Shown: positions 26,452 through 35,322, counted from the stretch's first letter. The stretch is DNA of 64,000 bases from Geodermatophilus dictyosporus (GCF_900115505.1 NZ_FOWQ01000007.1:186001-250000), one strand, 5' to 3'. The notes: generated from the letters alone by a model not told the origin. A program made the numbers and translations.

Positions 26452-26937
26452 GTGACCGACCGCAAGCCGCCCGGGGTGTCCTTCGAGACCTGGGTGGAGC
26501 GGCAGATCGGCCAGGCCCAGCAGCGCGGCGACTTCGCCGGCCTGCGCGGTGCCGGTGAGCCGCTGCCGGCCTGGGACCCCGACGAGACCGCCTACGACTG
26601 GGCCATCGCCAAGGCCCGTCGCGAGGGCATCCGGCCCGCCGAGATGCTGCCGCCGGGCCTGCGGCTGCGCCGGGAGCGCGACGAGCTGCCCGAGCGGGTG
26701 GCCGACCTCCCGTCGGAGGGCGCCGTCCGGGCCGTCGCCGGGGACTACAACGCCCGCGTCGAGGCGTTCTGGCGCCGTCCGCAGGAGAGCCGTTGGTCGC
26801 CCGTTCCGGGCCTGGCCGACGTCGAGGCGCTGGTGGAGGGGTGGCGGGAGAGCCGGCCGCCCCCGCCGGAGCCGCCGGCCGCCGAGGCGCCCGACGCGCG
26901 ACCGCGCCGCCGCTGGTGGCAGCGGCGGCGCGGGTGA
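26452..26937 (+). CDS. DUF1992 (DnaJ-C28-like) protein
   Basis: A 161-aa cytoplasmic protein. The block VERQIGQAQQRGDFAGLRGAGEPL is the DUF1992 signature, which also occurs in the eukaryotic DNAJC28 protein. Residues 65-125 are helical and charged, and the C terminus is Pro/Arg-rich. The molecular function is unknown. I start it at the GTG at 26452, which removes a 12-residue N-terminal tail that overlaps the divergent NUDIX start. Confidence 0.85.
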   Translation: MTDRKPPGVSFETWVERQIGQAQQRGDFAGLRGAGEPLPAWDPDETAYDWAIAKARREGIRPAEMLPPGLRLRRERDELPERVADLPSEGAVRAVAGDYNARVEAFWRRPQESRWSPVPGLADVEALVEGWRESRPPPPEPPAAEAPDARPRRRWWQRRRG

Positions 26938-26968
26938 GGCGGGCCCTCCGGGCGGACCCCGGGCCGGG

Positions 26969-27367
26969 TCAGCGGCGGCGCAGGCCGGCGACCTGCAGGA
27001 CGGCGAAGCCGGCGACGACGGCGGCCTGCACCAGCACCCACACCGTGCCGGCGGCGGTGAGGTCGAACCGGTCCGTCGCCACGACCGCGACGCTGCCGGC
27101 CGCCCAGAGCAGGTTGGCGCCGACGACGGCCTCCGAGGCCACCGCCGGTACCGGGCGCCGGGCGGCCACGACGGCGACCGCGGCGGCGAAGGCGACGAGG
27201 AACGCGCCCACCCCGTACAGCGCGCCCGGGGGGACGCCGAGCAGGCCGGTGAGCAGCGGGGCGGCGGCCAGGTAGGCCAGCCCGTTGGCGCCGGTGACGG
27301 CGGCGTCGAGCCGCAGCGCCAGGGGGAGCAGGTCGAGGGTCCGGGCGGGGGCGGTGGTGTTCGTCAT
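26969..27367 (-). CDS. Four-helix integral membrane protein
   Basis: A 132-aa protein with four hydrophobic segments (about 22-45, 48-70, 78-97 and 103-128) and a short basic tail, resembling small integral membrane proteins often found beside MmyB-like regulators. No catalytic motif is visible. It is transcribed divergently from the XRE regulator, and a perfect inverted repeat lies between them, so it is a likely target of that regulator. Confidence 0.75.
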   Translation of the reverse strand: MTNTTAPARTLDLLPLALRLDAAVTGANGLAYLAAAPLLTGLLGVPPGALYGVGAFLVAFAAAVAVVAARRPVPAVASEAVVGANLLWAAGSVAVVATDRFDLTAAGTVWVLVQAAVVAGFAVLQVAGLRRR

Positions 27368-27403
27368 GCCGGGGACCGTGGCCCCGGCGGGGAGGGGCGT
27401 CGA

Positions 27404-27418
27404 CTACCTCGCAGGTAG
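27404..27418. promoter_or_regulatory. CTACCT-N3-AGGTAG operator between membrane protein and XRE regulator
   Basis: A perfect 6-bp-arm inverted repeat lies in the 87-bp divergent spacer, upstream of the regulator's -10 box (TAGCGT at 27442-27447, leaderless with the GTG at 27455). The form is typical of the operators I associate with MmyB-like XRE regulators. Confidence 0.6.
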
Positions 27419-27454
27419 GCGACGACGGTCCCCGGCCTCGCTAGCGTCCGGCCC

Positions 27455-28291
27455 GTGACCACCACCCTGCGGCCGCCGGTGGGCGAGCTGCTGCGCGGCT
27501 GGCGGCAGCGCCGCCGGCTCTCCCAGCTCGACCTGGCCAACGACGCCGGGGTCTCCGCTCGGCACCTGGGCTTCCTGGAGACCGGGCGGGCCCGCCCGAG
27601 CCGGGAGATGGTGCTGCGCCTGGCCGAGCACCTCGACGTCCCCCTGCGCGAGCGCAACGACCTGCTGCTGGCCGCCGGCTTCGCGCCCGCCTACGCCCGC
27701 CGCGGCCTCGCGTCCCCCGACCTGGCCGCGGTCACCCGGGCGCTGGACCTGGTCCTCGCCGCGCACGAGCCCTTCCCGGCCCTCGTGGTCGACCGCTCGT
27801 GGGAGCTGGTCACGGCCAACCGGGCGCTGGCGCTGTTCACCGCCGGCCTGCCGGCGCACCTGCTCGAGCCGCCCGTGAACGTGCTGCGGCTGAGCCTGCA
27901 CCCCGAGGGGCTGGCGCCGCGGATCGCCAACCTCGCGCAGTGGCGGGCGCACGTGCTGCACCGGCTCGGCCACGAGGCCGACCTGACCGGCGACCCGGGG
28001 CTGGCCGCGCTGCACCGGGAGCTGACCGCGCTGCCCGGCGGGAGCGACCGCTCCACGCCCGACGGGATCGCCGTCCCGCTGCGGCTGCGGACCGGCGGCG
28101 GCGTGCTGTCCTTCCTGAGCACGGTGACCACCTTCGGCACCGCCGTCGACCTCACCGCCGCGGAGCTCTCCGTGGAGGCGTTCCTCCCCGCCGACGCCGT
28201 CACCGCCGAGGCCGTGCGCCACCTCGCGGCCGGGGCCGCCGGCGAGCACAGTGGGAGCCTGCGTTCCGTCGACGGAGGAGGACGGCCATGA
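27455..28291 (+). CDS. XRE-family regulator with MmyB-like ligand domain
   Basis: A 278-aa regulator. Residues about 8-62 form a helix-turn-helix of XRE type (RRLSQLDLANDAGVSARHLGFLETGRARPS). The remaining ~200 residues match the MmyB-like PAS-type ligand-binding domain (PFPALVVDRSWELVTANRAL is characteristic). It probably autoregulates and controls the divergent membrane protein through the inverted repeat between them. The start is the GTG placed 7 nt after a TAGCGT -10 box. Confidence 0.92.
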   Translation: MTTTLRPPVGELLRGWRQRRRLSQLDLANDAGVSARHLGFLETGRARPSREMVLRLAEHLDVPLRERNDLLLAAGFAPAYARRGLASPDLAAVTRALDLVLAAHEPFPALVVDRSWELVTANRALALFTAGLPAHLLEPPVNVLRLSLHPEGLAPRIANLAQWRAHVLHRLGHEADLTGDPGLAALHRELTALPGGSDRSTPDGIAVPLRLRTGGGVLSFLSTVTTFGTAVDLTAAELSVEAFLPADAVTAEAVRHLAAGAAGEHSGSLRSVDGGGRP

Positions 28292-28455
28292 CCGAGAGCA
28301 CCGGGTCCGGCGGGGGCGACGCCCAGGGCGTGCGCTCGACGCCCAGTGGCACCGCCGGCAGCGAGGCCGAGGACCTGCACGGCACCGCCCGCGAGGTCCA
28401 CCGGGACAACGAGGAGGGCGGCGCCGAGGAGGCGGCCCGGACCCCCGGGGCCTGA
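28288..28455 (+). CDS. Small acidic, disordered protein (55 aa)
   Basis: The ATG overlaps the XRE stop as ATGA. The product is rich in Gly, Ser, Glu and Asp with no hydrophobic core, so it is probably disordered. It has the same length and the same MTE start as the next gene. Function unknown. Confidence 0.55.
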   Translation: MTESTGSGGGDAQGVRSTPSGTAGSEAEDLHGTAREVHRDNEEGGAEEAARTPGA

Positions 28456-28538
28456 GCCGCCGCGTTCCGCCGTCGGCGCAACCGGGTTGCGGCGGCGAGG
28501 TCGGCGGGTAGGCGTCCCCCGAGGCAGAGGAGGCCACC

Positions 28539-28706
28539 ATGACCGAGGTGCCGGGAACCGACCGCGAGCAGGCGGAGAAGCAGGTGCTGGAGGAGACGCC
28601 GCTGCGCCCCGAGGGCGTCGGGGAGGACACCTCCACCAGCGGCGACGAGGGCCAGACCGGCGACTCGGCCAAGCCGGGGGCCGGGAGCACCGACCCCGTC
28701 ACCTGA
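28539..28706 (+). CDS. Small acidic, disordered protein (55 aa), second copy-like
   Basis: AGGAGG lies 6 nt before the ATG. The 55-residue product (EQAEKQVLEETPLRPEG near the N terminus) is acidic, Gly/Ser/Thr-rich and lacks hydrophobic segments. It ends by overlapping the convergent membrane-protein gene by 8 bp. It resembles short hydrophilic actinobacterial proteins of unknown role, possibly stress-related, though nothing in the sequence proves that. Confidence 0.6.
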   Translation: MTEVPGTDREQAEKQVLEETPLRPEGVGEDTSTSGDEGQTGDSAKPGAGSTDPVT

Positions 28707-29091
28707 CCCGGCGACGTGCCCGCCCGCCCGCGAGGAGGGCCAGCAGCGCCGTCGCGCCCGCGCAGGCCAGCGGCACGCCGCTGACCAGCCACAGGTCGCC
28801 GGCACCCGCGGGCCCGGCGGCCGCCACCAGCCCGGCGGCCAGGCCGCCCACCGCCGCGGCGGCGCTCGCGGTCAGCGAGGTCCGGCGGGCGTCCGGGGCG
28901 CCCCGCCGGGTCAGGGAGCCGGCGACGAGGGCGAGGACGGCGACGCCGAGGAGCAGGCCCCCGGCGGTGCGCTCGTGCGCGTGGTCGGAGATCGCGAACA
29001 GCAGGTAGCCGAGCGCCCCCACCAGCCCCGCCGAGGCCAGCCAGGCCCAGGGGAGGGCAGCGAGGGGGCGGGGGGTCGTCGCGGTCGTCAC
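28699..29091 (-). CDS. Four-helix integral membrane protein
   Basis: A 130-aa protein with hydrophobic segments at about 12-33, 42-60, 72-95 and 100-122, separated by short loops, and an Arg-rich C terminus. No motif is recognised. It is transcribed away from the two-component operon, across a spacer that carries a large palindrome. Confidence 0.65.
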   Translation of the reverse strand: MTTATTPRPLAALPWAWLASAGLVGALGYLLFAISDHAHERTAGGLLLGVAVLALVAGSLTRRGAPDARRTSLTASAAAAVGGLAAGLVAAAGPAGAGDLWLVSGVPLACAGATALLALLAGGRARRRVR

Positions 29092-29161
29092 GGGACCGTC
29101 CTTCCGTCAGCGGTACCGGGTGGTGCCGCCATGGTGGCGAGCCGGGGGCCGGCCGTCACCG

Positions 29162-29219
29162 GTCCCGCGGCCCGGTGCCGCCTCGTCCTCGAGGACGAGG
29201 CCGCACCGCCCTGCGGGAC
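29162..29219. promoter_or_regulatory. 58-bp imperfect palindrome upstream of the two-component operon
   Basis: The core 29180-29201 is a perfect 22-bp palindrome (half-site CCTCGTCCTC preceded by G). Pairing continues to 29162/29219 with only four unpaired or wobble positions. It lies in the divergent spacer, about 25 bp before the TAGTCT -10 box at 29245-29250. It could be a tandem dimeric operator or a cruciform. Confidence 0.7.
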
Positions 29220-29317
29220 GATCCGGCCGGGGCGGCGCGGTCACTAGTCTCCGCAGGGCCGGGCACCCACGGTCGCGGGCTCCTCCGCGGGGTGCGCCCG
29301 GGCGAGGAGCGCACGCG

Positions 29318-30478
29318 ATGGAGGGGTCCACGGGGGTCCGGGCACCGTCGGACCGGGTATACGCGCTGGTCGCCGTCGTGTCGGCCGGGGCGGCGGCGCT
29401 CGAGGGGCCGCCGGTCCTGCCGGTGTTGGTCTGTCTCGTGCTCGCCCTGGTCCCCTGGCTGCTCGTGGCCGCGGGCGCCGACCTCCCGCTGGCCCTGTTC
29501 GCCGTGCTGGCCGTGGCCCCGGTCGTGCCCGTGGTGGCGTGGTCGGGGGTCGGCAGCGCGCTGTTCCTCACCATCGCCACGGCCGCGCGGGTGGCCACCC
29601 GCACCGACCGGCGCGGGCTGCTGGCGGCGACCACGGCCGCGGCCGTCGCGGTGCCGTTCGCCCCGTTCGCCGGCCTGCTGCCGCCCGGGGCGGGCGAGGT
29701 CGAGCGCGGCGCGGGGTCGCTGTACTTCGCCTTCGGCACCGTCCTGGGCGTGCTGGTCGGGGTGCTGCTGCACCGCGCCGCGGTGCTCACCGACCACCTC
29801 CGGGTCGCCCAGGAGCGCCTCGCCGAGGCGGCCGCGCGGCAGGAGCGGCAGCGGATCGCCCGCGACGTGCACGACCTCGTCGCGCACTCGCTGACCGTCG
29901 TCGTCCTGCACGTGGGTGGCGCGCGCCGGGTCCTGCGCCGCGACCCGCGGGCCGCGGAGGGGGCGCTGGAGGAGGCGGAGCGGGTGTGCCGGGAGAGCCT
30001 GGACGGCATCCGCGGTGTGGTGGGCCTGCTGCGGTCGGGGCAGGACGAGTACCCGGTGGTCTCCCTGGACCTCGCCGAGCTCGCGGACGGCTACCGCGCG
30101 GCCGGCCTGCCGGTCACTCTGCACACCGCCGGGTCCCCGGGATCGCTGCCGCTGGTGGCGCGCGTGACCCTGCACCGGGTGGTCCAGGAGGCGCTGGCCA
30201 ACGCGGCCCGCCACGCGGACGGCGCCCCGGTGGAGGTCCGCGTCACGGTCGACGACGGTGGTGTCGAGGCCCGGGTGCGCAACGACCTGCCCGGCGGGGG
30301 ACACGGCGGCGGGGGACACGGCGGCTTCGGGCTGGTGGGGCTGCGCGAGCGGGTGGCCTCGCTGGGCGGCGAGCTGACCTGGGGCCCGGAGGACGGCGCC
30401 TGGGTGCTCCGGTGCGCCCTGCCGCGGCACGCCGGCGACCGGGCCGTGTCCGCCCCGGCGGGGGGAGGGCAGGCGTGA
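29318..30478 (+). CDS. NarL-type sensor histidine kinase
   Basis: A 386-aa kinase. About six hydrophobic helices occupy residues 12-165. A HisKA_3 dimerisation domain follows with phosphoacceptor His185 in RQRIARDVHDLVAHSLT, and the ATPase domain runs about 280-375 (VVQEALANAARHADG, GFGLVGLRERVASLGG). This is the class that pairs with LuxR-type regulators, and the response regulator gene overlaps it as GTGA. A Gly-His-rich loop (GGGHGGGGHGG) lies in the ATP lid region. The stimulus is unknown. Confidence 0.93.
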   Translation: MEGSTGVRAPSDRVYALVAVVSAGAAALEGPPVLPVLVCLVLALVPWLLVAAGADLPLALFAVLAVAPVVPVVAWSGVGSALFLTIATAARVATRTDRRGLLAATTAAAVAVPFAPFAGLLPPGAGEVERGAGSLYFAFGTVLGVLVGVLLHRAAVLTDHLRVAQERLAEAAARQERQRIARDVHDLVAHSLTVVVLHVGGARRVLRRDPRAAEGALEEAERVCRESLDGIRGVVGLLRSGQDEYPVVSLDLAELADGYRAAGLPVTLHTAGSPGSLPLVARVTLHRVVQEALANAARHADGAPVEVRVTVDDGGVEARVRNDLPGGGHGGGGHGGFGLVGLRERVASLGGELTWGPEDGAWVLRCALPRHAGDRAVSAPAGGGQA

Positions 30479-31128
30479 GCGCCGCCGTCCGGATCGTGCT
30501 GGCCGACGACCAGGCGCTGGTGCGCGCCGGGCTGGCGATGGTGCTGGGCTCCGAGGACGGCTTCACCGTCGTCGCGCAGTGCGAGGACGGCGCCGGGGTG
30601 CTGCCCGCCGTCCGGGCACACCGGCCCGACCTGGTGCTGGTGGACGTGCGGATGCCGCGCGTGGACGGCCCCGAGGCCATCCGCCGGCTGCGGTCCGAGC
30701 CCGGCGCGCCGCCGGTCCTGACGCTGACGACCTTCGACGACGACGAGGTGCTGTGGGCGGCGCTGGACGCCGGCGCCGCGGGGTTCGTGCTCAAGGACAG
30801 CCCGGCCGAGGTGCTCGTCGACGCCGTCCGCGCGGTCGCCGCCGGTGGCGCCTGGCTCGACCCGCGGGTGCTGCCACGGGTGCTGGACCGGGCCCGCCGC
30901 CGGCCCGCCCCGGCTGCCGGGACGGCAGTCCTCGACCGGCTCACCCCCCGCGAGGCCGACGTGCTGCGCCTGGTGTGCCGGGGGGCGAGCAACGCCGAGA
31001 TCGCCGGCGCCCTGCGGCTGGGGGAGCGGACGGTGAAGTCGCACGTCTCGGCGATCCTCGCCAAGCTCGGCGTCCGCGACCGCGCCGCGGCGATCGTGGC
31101 CGCCTACGACGCGGGGCTGGGCCGCTGA
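30475..31128 (+). CDS. NarL/LuxR-family response regulator
   Basis: A 217-aa regulator. The receiver (about 5-120) has the acidic pair in LADDQ, phosphoacceptor Asp57 in VLVDVRMP, and the Lys in GFVLKD. The LuxR helix-turn-helix (about 150-212) reads LTPREADVLRLVCRGASNAEIAGAL. All phosphotransfer residues are intact. It starts with a GTG that overlaps the kinase stop and ends 4 bp from the convergent hydantoinase gene. Confidence 0.94.
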   Translation: MSAAVRIVLADDQALVRAGLAMVLGSEDGFTVVAQCEDGAGVLPAVRAHRPDLVLVDVRMPRVDGPEAIRRLRSEPGAPPVLTLTTFDDDEVLWAALDAGAAGFVLKDSPAEVLVDAVRAVAAGGAWLDPRVLPRVLDRARRRPAPAAGTAVLDRLTPREADVLRLVCRGASNAEIAGALRLGERTVKSHVSAILAKLGVRDRAAAIVAAYDAGLGR

Positions 31129-31132
31129 GGCC

Positions 31133-33001
31133 TCAGAGGACGTCGAACTCGTTGCTGGCCGCGCCGCCGGAGAGCAGCGCGTAGCCCGGGCCGCGGTCGA
31201 AGAAGGGCTCGTCGCCGGTGCGGGCCGACCGCAGCTCTGCCCGCAGCGCGTCGGTGGTCGCCTCGTCGCACGTGCCGTCGTCGAGGACGACGACGCCGTA
31301 GTCGTCCCGCGCGCCGGCCACCGAGACCTTGCGCCAGGCGACGTCGCGCAGCACCTCCTCGACGGGGCGCTCGAGCGGGTCGCCCCACCCGCCGCCGCCC
31401 GTCGTCCGGATCCGCACGACGGTGCCGGCCGGCAGCGGCTCGGCGTCGGCGAGCGCGTCGACGTCGTGCTCGTCCGGGCCGCCGGGGTCCACGGTCACCT
31501 GGAACGGCCGCCCCGCCCGCCCGCCGTTGACGCCCCAGCAGGACAGGATCGAGCGGTCGGCGATCGACATGAAGTGCGCGTCGCGCAGCACCCGGACGTG
31601 CTTCTCGTAGCCGCAGCCGCCGCGGTGGCGGCCCGGGCCGCCGGAGTCCAGTGCCAGGCCGAGGCGCTCCACCCGCAGCGGGAAGCGGCTCTCGGTGAAC
31701 TCGGTGGGCAGGTTCCGCGAGTCGGGGACGACGTGGATGGTGTCCTCGCCGTCGGCGTACCAGCGCCCGCCCGAGCCGCCGCCGAGCACCTCGCGCATGA
31801 GGTAGGGCTGCCCGTCGGAGTCGGTGCCGTAGACGCCGGTGTAGCGGATCGTCTCCTGGTCGGCGGGCATCCGGCCGCCCGTGGCCTTGGCCAGCACCCC
31901 GGCGAGCACGCCGAGCAGCCGGAGGATGACGAAGGTGCGCGCGTTCGTCGGCGCCGGGAACACCGGCGTGAGCAGCGTGCCCTTCTCCGGGAAGCGCATC
32001 TCGATGAGCGGGACGACGCCCTCGTTGACGTCGAGCTGCGCCATCCGCTCGGGCGTCTCGGCGAGGTTGCGCAGGATCGGCGCCAGCCACTTCTTGAGGA
32101 AGTTGCCGTCGGCGTAGTCGCCGCAGTGGTTGATCGGCCCCTTCGCCTGCGGGCCGGTGCCGGTGAAGTCGATGACCAGCGGGGTCTCCCGGGTGGAGTC
32201 CATGGTCAGCGTGATCCGCTGGCGGTGCAGCTTCGGCGGCTCGACGCCGTCGTGCTCGGCGTAGTCCTCCCAGACGTAGGTGCCGTCGGGGATCCGGCTC
32301 AGGACCTCCCGCCGGTAGACCTCGGTGGAGGCGTCCAGGATCGCGTCGAAGCACGCCTCGACGGCGGCCACGCCGTAGCGGTCGAACAGCTCGCCCAGGC
32401 GGCGGGCACCGGCCAGGCAGGCGGAGCACTCCGCGTCGAGGTCGGCGGCCAGCGAGTCGGGCATCCGCGAGTTGCGGGTCATGATCGCCAGCGCCGCCTC
32501 GTTGCGCACGCCGCGGTCCCACAGCTTGATCGGCGGGACCATCAGCCCCTCCTCGAACACGCTGGTGGCCGCGCTCGGCATCGACCCGGGGACGGCGCCG
32601 CCGATGTCGTCGTGGTGGCCGAACGCCTGCACGAACGCGACCACGGCCGGCGCGCCGTCGACGTCGGCGAAGACCGGCACGGTCACGCACAGGTCGGGCA
32701 GGTGCCCGATCCCGCCCTCGGAGAGGTAGACGTCGTTGTGGAAGAAGACGTCGCCGGGGTGCATGGTCGCGACCGGGTGGTCGCGGACCACCGGGTGCAC
32801 CAGCGCGGAGTACGAGCGGCCGGTGAGCTTGCGCAGCTGCCGGTCGTGGATGCCGGCCCGGAAGTCGTGCGCGTCGCGGATCATCGGCGACCGCGACGTC
32901 CGCCCGATGGAGGTCTCCACCTCCTTCTCGATCGCGGCCAGCGTGCCGGCGACGATCTCCACGAGCACCGGGTCGGCGGGCGCCCCCTCCGTGAGGCTCA
33001 T
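31133..33001 (-). CDS. Hydantoinase B/oxoprolinase family protein
   Basis: A 622-aa HyuB-like subunit. Family blocks include MIRDAHDFRAGIHD, GDVFFHNDVYLSEGGIGHLPD, FVQAFGHHDDIGG and the C-terminal VRIRTTGGGGWGDP. Together with HyuA-like proteins such enzymes perform ATP-dependent ring opening of hydantoins or 5-oxoproline, or carboxylate acetone or acetophenone. The exact substrate cannot be read here. Its ATG overlaps the stop of the HyuA-like gene as ATGA, which fits a stable two-subunit complex. Confidence 0.93.
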   Translation of the reverse strand: MSLTEGAPADPVLVEIVAGTLAAIEKEVETSIGRTSRSPMIRDAHDFRAGIHDRQLRKLTGRSYSALVHPVVRDHPVATMHPGDVFFHNDVYLSEGGIGHLPDLCVTVPVFADVDGAPAVVAFVQAFGHHDDIGGAVPGSMPSAATSVFEEGLMVPPIKLWDRGVRNEAALAIMTRNSRMPDSLAADLDAECSACLAGARRLGELFDRYGVAAVEACFDAILDASTEVYRREVLSRIPDGTYVWEDYAEHDGVEPPKLHRQRITLTMDSTRETPLVIDFTGTGPQAKGPINHCGDYADGNFLKKWLAPILRNLAETPERMAQLDVNEGVVPLIEMRFPEKGTLLTPVFPAPTNARTFVILRLLGVLAGVLAKATGGRMPADQETIRYTGVYGTDSDGQPYLMREVLGGGSGGRWYADGEDTIHVVPDSRNLPTEFTESRFPLRVERLGLALDSGGPGRHRGGCGYEKHVRVLRDAHFMSIADRSILSCWGVNGGRAGRPFQVTVDPGGPDEHDVDALADAEPLPAGTVVRIRTTGGGGWGDPLERPVEEVLRDVAWRKVSVAGARDDYGVVVLDDGTCDEATTDALRAELRSARTGDEPFFDRGPGYALLSGGAASNEFDVL

Positions 33002-35073
33002 CGGGCGGCCCTCTCGATCAGCAGGTTGCCGAAGGTGTCCACGGTCGCGGCGAAGCCGGGGTGCAGCGGCACGGTCGAGCCGAACTCCTCCACCACCGCG
33101 GGGCCGCTCACCACGTCGCCGGGGGCGAGCCGCGTGCGGTCGTAGGTGGGCGTGGGCGCCCAGTCCTCGTCGAAGAGCACCGGGCGGGACCCGGTCACGG
33201 CGCGCTCGGGACCCCCGCCGCGCGAGGGCAGCGCCACCAGGTCGGGACGGCGGATCGGACCGATCCCGGTCACCCGCAGGTTCACCCACTCCACGGCCTG
33301 CCGCGGGTCGTCGCGCAGGTCGTAGCCGTAGAGCTGCCGGTGCGCGGCGTGGAAGGCGGCGGCCACGTCGTCGGCGGCCGCGGCGTCGAGCGCGCCGTCG
33401 GCCACCGGCACCCGCACCTCGAAGGCCTGCCCCACGTAGCGCAGGTCCGCCGTGCGCTGCACCACCTGCACGTCGCGCGCGAAGCCCTCGCCGTCCAGCG
33501 ACGCCCGCGCACGCTCCTCCAGGGCGGCGAACGCCGAGCGCACCCGGTCGAGGTCGAGGTCGGCGTGCCGGCTGATCGCCGTCTGCACGTGGTCGTTGCG
33601 GACGTCGACGGTCAGCAGCCCGAACGCGCTGAGGTTGCCCGGGTCGGGCGGGACGAGCGTGCGGGGCAGGCCCAGGACGTCCATCAGCCGGCACGCCAGC
33701 AGCGAGCCGGACCCGCCGAAGGTGGTCAGCGTGAAGTCGCGGACGTCGAGGCCGCGGGCGACGGTGACCTGCCGCAGCGCGTTGGCCTGGTTCCACGCCG
33801 AGATCTCCAGGATGCCCAGCGCGGTCCGCTCCAGCGACAGCCCCAGCCGCTCGCTCAGCGCGCCGAGCCCGGCCCGCGCGGCGTCGACCGACAAGGGGAT
33901 CTCCCCGCCGAGCAGGTGCGGCGGGATCCGGCCGAGGACGACGTGCGCGTCGGTGACCGTGGGCTCGGTGCCGCCCGACGGGTAGCACAGGGGGCCCGGG
34001 TCGGCGCCGGCCGAGCGCGGGCCGACCTTGAGCGTGCCCTCCGGCGAGAGCCAGGCGATCGAGCCGCCGCCGGCGCCGACGGTCACCACGTCGACCATCG
34101 GGACCTTCGACGGGTAGGCGCCCACCGAGCCCTCGGTGGTCAGCGCCGGCTCGCCGTCGACGACGACCGTGACGTCGGTGGAGGTGCCGCCGCCGTCGCA
34201 GGTGAGCACGCGGTCGAAGCCGGCGTTGCCCGCGACCAGCGCCGCGCCCAGCGCGCCGGCGGCCGGGCCGGACAGCATCGTGGTGATCGGCTGGTGCACG
34301 ACCTCCTCGGCCGAGAGCACCCCGCCGTTGCTCTTCATCACGTGGAACGGCACGCCGGGCGCCAGCGCGTCGAGCCGCTCGCGGATGCCGCGCACGTAGG
34401 CGGCCACCCGCGGCTTGACCGCGGCGTCGACCAGGGTGGTCACCGACCGCTCGTACTCGCGGTACTCGCGCAGCACCCTGCTGGAGATGCTGACGACGGC
34501 GCCGGGGTGTTCCGCGCGGAGCACGTCGAGCACGGCCCGCTCGTGGGCGTCGTCGGCGTAGGAGTGCAGCAGGCAGACGCCGATGGTCGTCACCCCGGCG
34601 TCCCGGAAGAACCGCGCCGCGGCGACGGCGTCCTCGCGGCGGAACGGGCGGACCTCGGCGCCCGTGGGGTCGAGCCGGCCGCCGACGGTGCGGACCAGGT
34701 CGGCCGGGACGATCCGCGGCGGCTTGACCCAGAAGTAGCTGTTGCCGTAGCCGTCGGGCACCGACTGGCGGGCGATCTCGAGCACCGACTCGTAGCCCTC
34801 GGTGGTGATGAACCCGATCCGGTCGAGCCGGCCCTCGAGCAGCTGGTTGGTGGCCACCGTCGTCCCGTGGCTGACCGCGGTCACCGCGCCGCCGTCGAGG
34901 CCCATGAGGTCCAGCACCTTGCGCACACCGGCGAGGAAGCCCTCGGCGGGGTCGGCCGGGGTGGAGGGCGTCTTCGTGGTGGTCGTCGCCCCGGTGTCCT
35001 CGTCGACGGCGACCACGTCGGTGAAGGTGCCGCCGGTGTCGATGCCGATCCGGACCCGGCGACCCCCTGCCAT
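32998..35073 (-). CDS. Hydantoinase A/oxoprolinase family protein
   Basis: A 691-aa HyuA-like subunit of the actin-like ATPase superfamily. The phosphate-1 motif IGIDTGGTFTDVV lies at the N terminus, TCDGGGTSTDVTVV forms phosphate-2, and GAGGGSIAWLSPEGTLKVGP is a characteristic block. It should bind and hydrolyse ATP for substrate activation. It is the first gene of a two-gene operon; a TAAGGT -10 box (minus strand, plus positions 35082-35087) sits 8 nt before the ATG, consistent with leaderless transcription. Confidence 0.93.
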   Translation of the reverse strand: MAGGRRVRIGIDTGGTFTDVVAVDEDTGATTTTKTPSTPADPAEGFLAGVRKVLDLMGLDGGAVTAVSHGTTVATNQLLEGRLDRIGFITTEGYESVLEIARQSVPDGYGNSYFWVKPPRIVPADLVRTVGGRLDPTGAEVRPFRREDAVAAARFFRDAGVTTIGVCLLHSYADDAHERAVLDVLRAEHPGAVVSISSRVLREYREYERSVTTLVDAAVKPRVAAYVRGIRERLDALAPGVPFHVMKSNGGVLSAEEVVHQPITTMLSGPAAGALGAALVAGNAGFDRVLTCDGGGTSTDVTVVVDGEPALTTEGSVGAYPSKVPMVDVVTVGAGGGSIAWLSPEGTLKVGPRSAGADPGPLCYPSGGTEPTVTDAHVVLGRIPPHLLGGEIPLSVDAARAGLGALSERLGLSLERTALGILEISAWNQANALRQVTVARGLDVRDFTLTTFGGSGSLLACRLMDVLGLPRTLVPPDPGNLSAFGLLTVDVRNDHVQTAISRHADLDLDRVRSAFAALEERARASLDGEGFARDVQVVQRTADLRYVGQAFEVRVPVADGALDAAAADDVAAAFHAAHRQLYGYDLRDDPRQAVEWVNLRVTGIGPIRRPDLVALPSRGGGPERAVTGSRPVLFDEDWAPTPTYDRTRLAPGDVVSGPAVVEEFGSTVPLHPGFAATVDTFGNLLIERAAR

Positions 35074-35121
35074 GGGTCGGTACCTTAGGGCTGAGACACC
35101 GCGCCGGGGAAGCGCCGGTGG

Positions 35122-35322
35122 CTACGGCTCCCCGGCCCCGCCCTCGGGTGGGCCTGCCGAGCGGCCGGCGTCCTCGACCGCGGCCCCGGCGGGGTTCGGG
35201 CGCGCGGCGTCGTCCGCGCCGGGACGCTCGCCGCCGTCCGTGCCGACCCCGACGTCGGTGACCTCGTCGAAGTCGCGCAGCGCGTCGTCGGGCGCCAGGA
35301 AGGCGTCGTCGGGACCGGTCAT
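35122..35322 (-). CDS. Small acidic hypothetical protein (66 aa)
   Basis: The ATG at 35322 is preceded by GGAGGAACC, a strong ribosome-binding site, which supports a real gene. The product starts MTGPDDAFLAPDDAL and is rich in Asp, Gly, Pro and Ala, with no membrane segment. It is probably disordered. I do not recognise a family. Confidence 0.6.
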   Translation of the reverse strand: MTGPDDAFLAPDDALRDFDEVTDVGVGTDGGERPGADDAARPNPAGAAVEDAGRSAGPPEGGAGEP

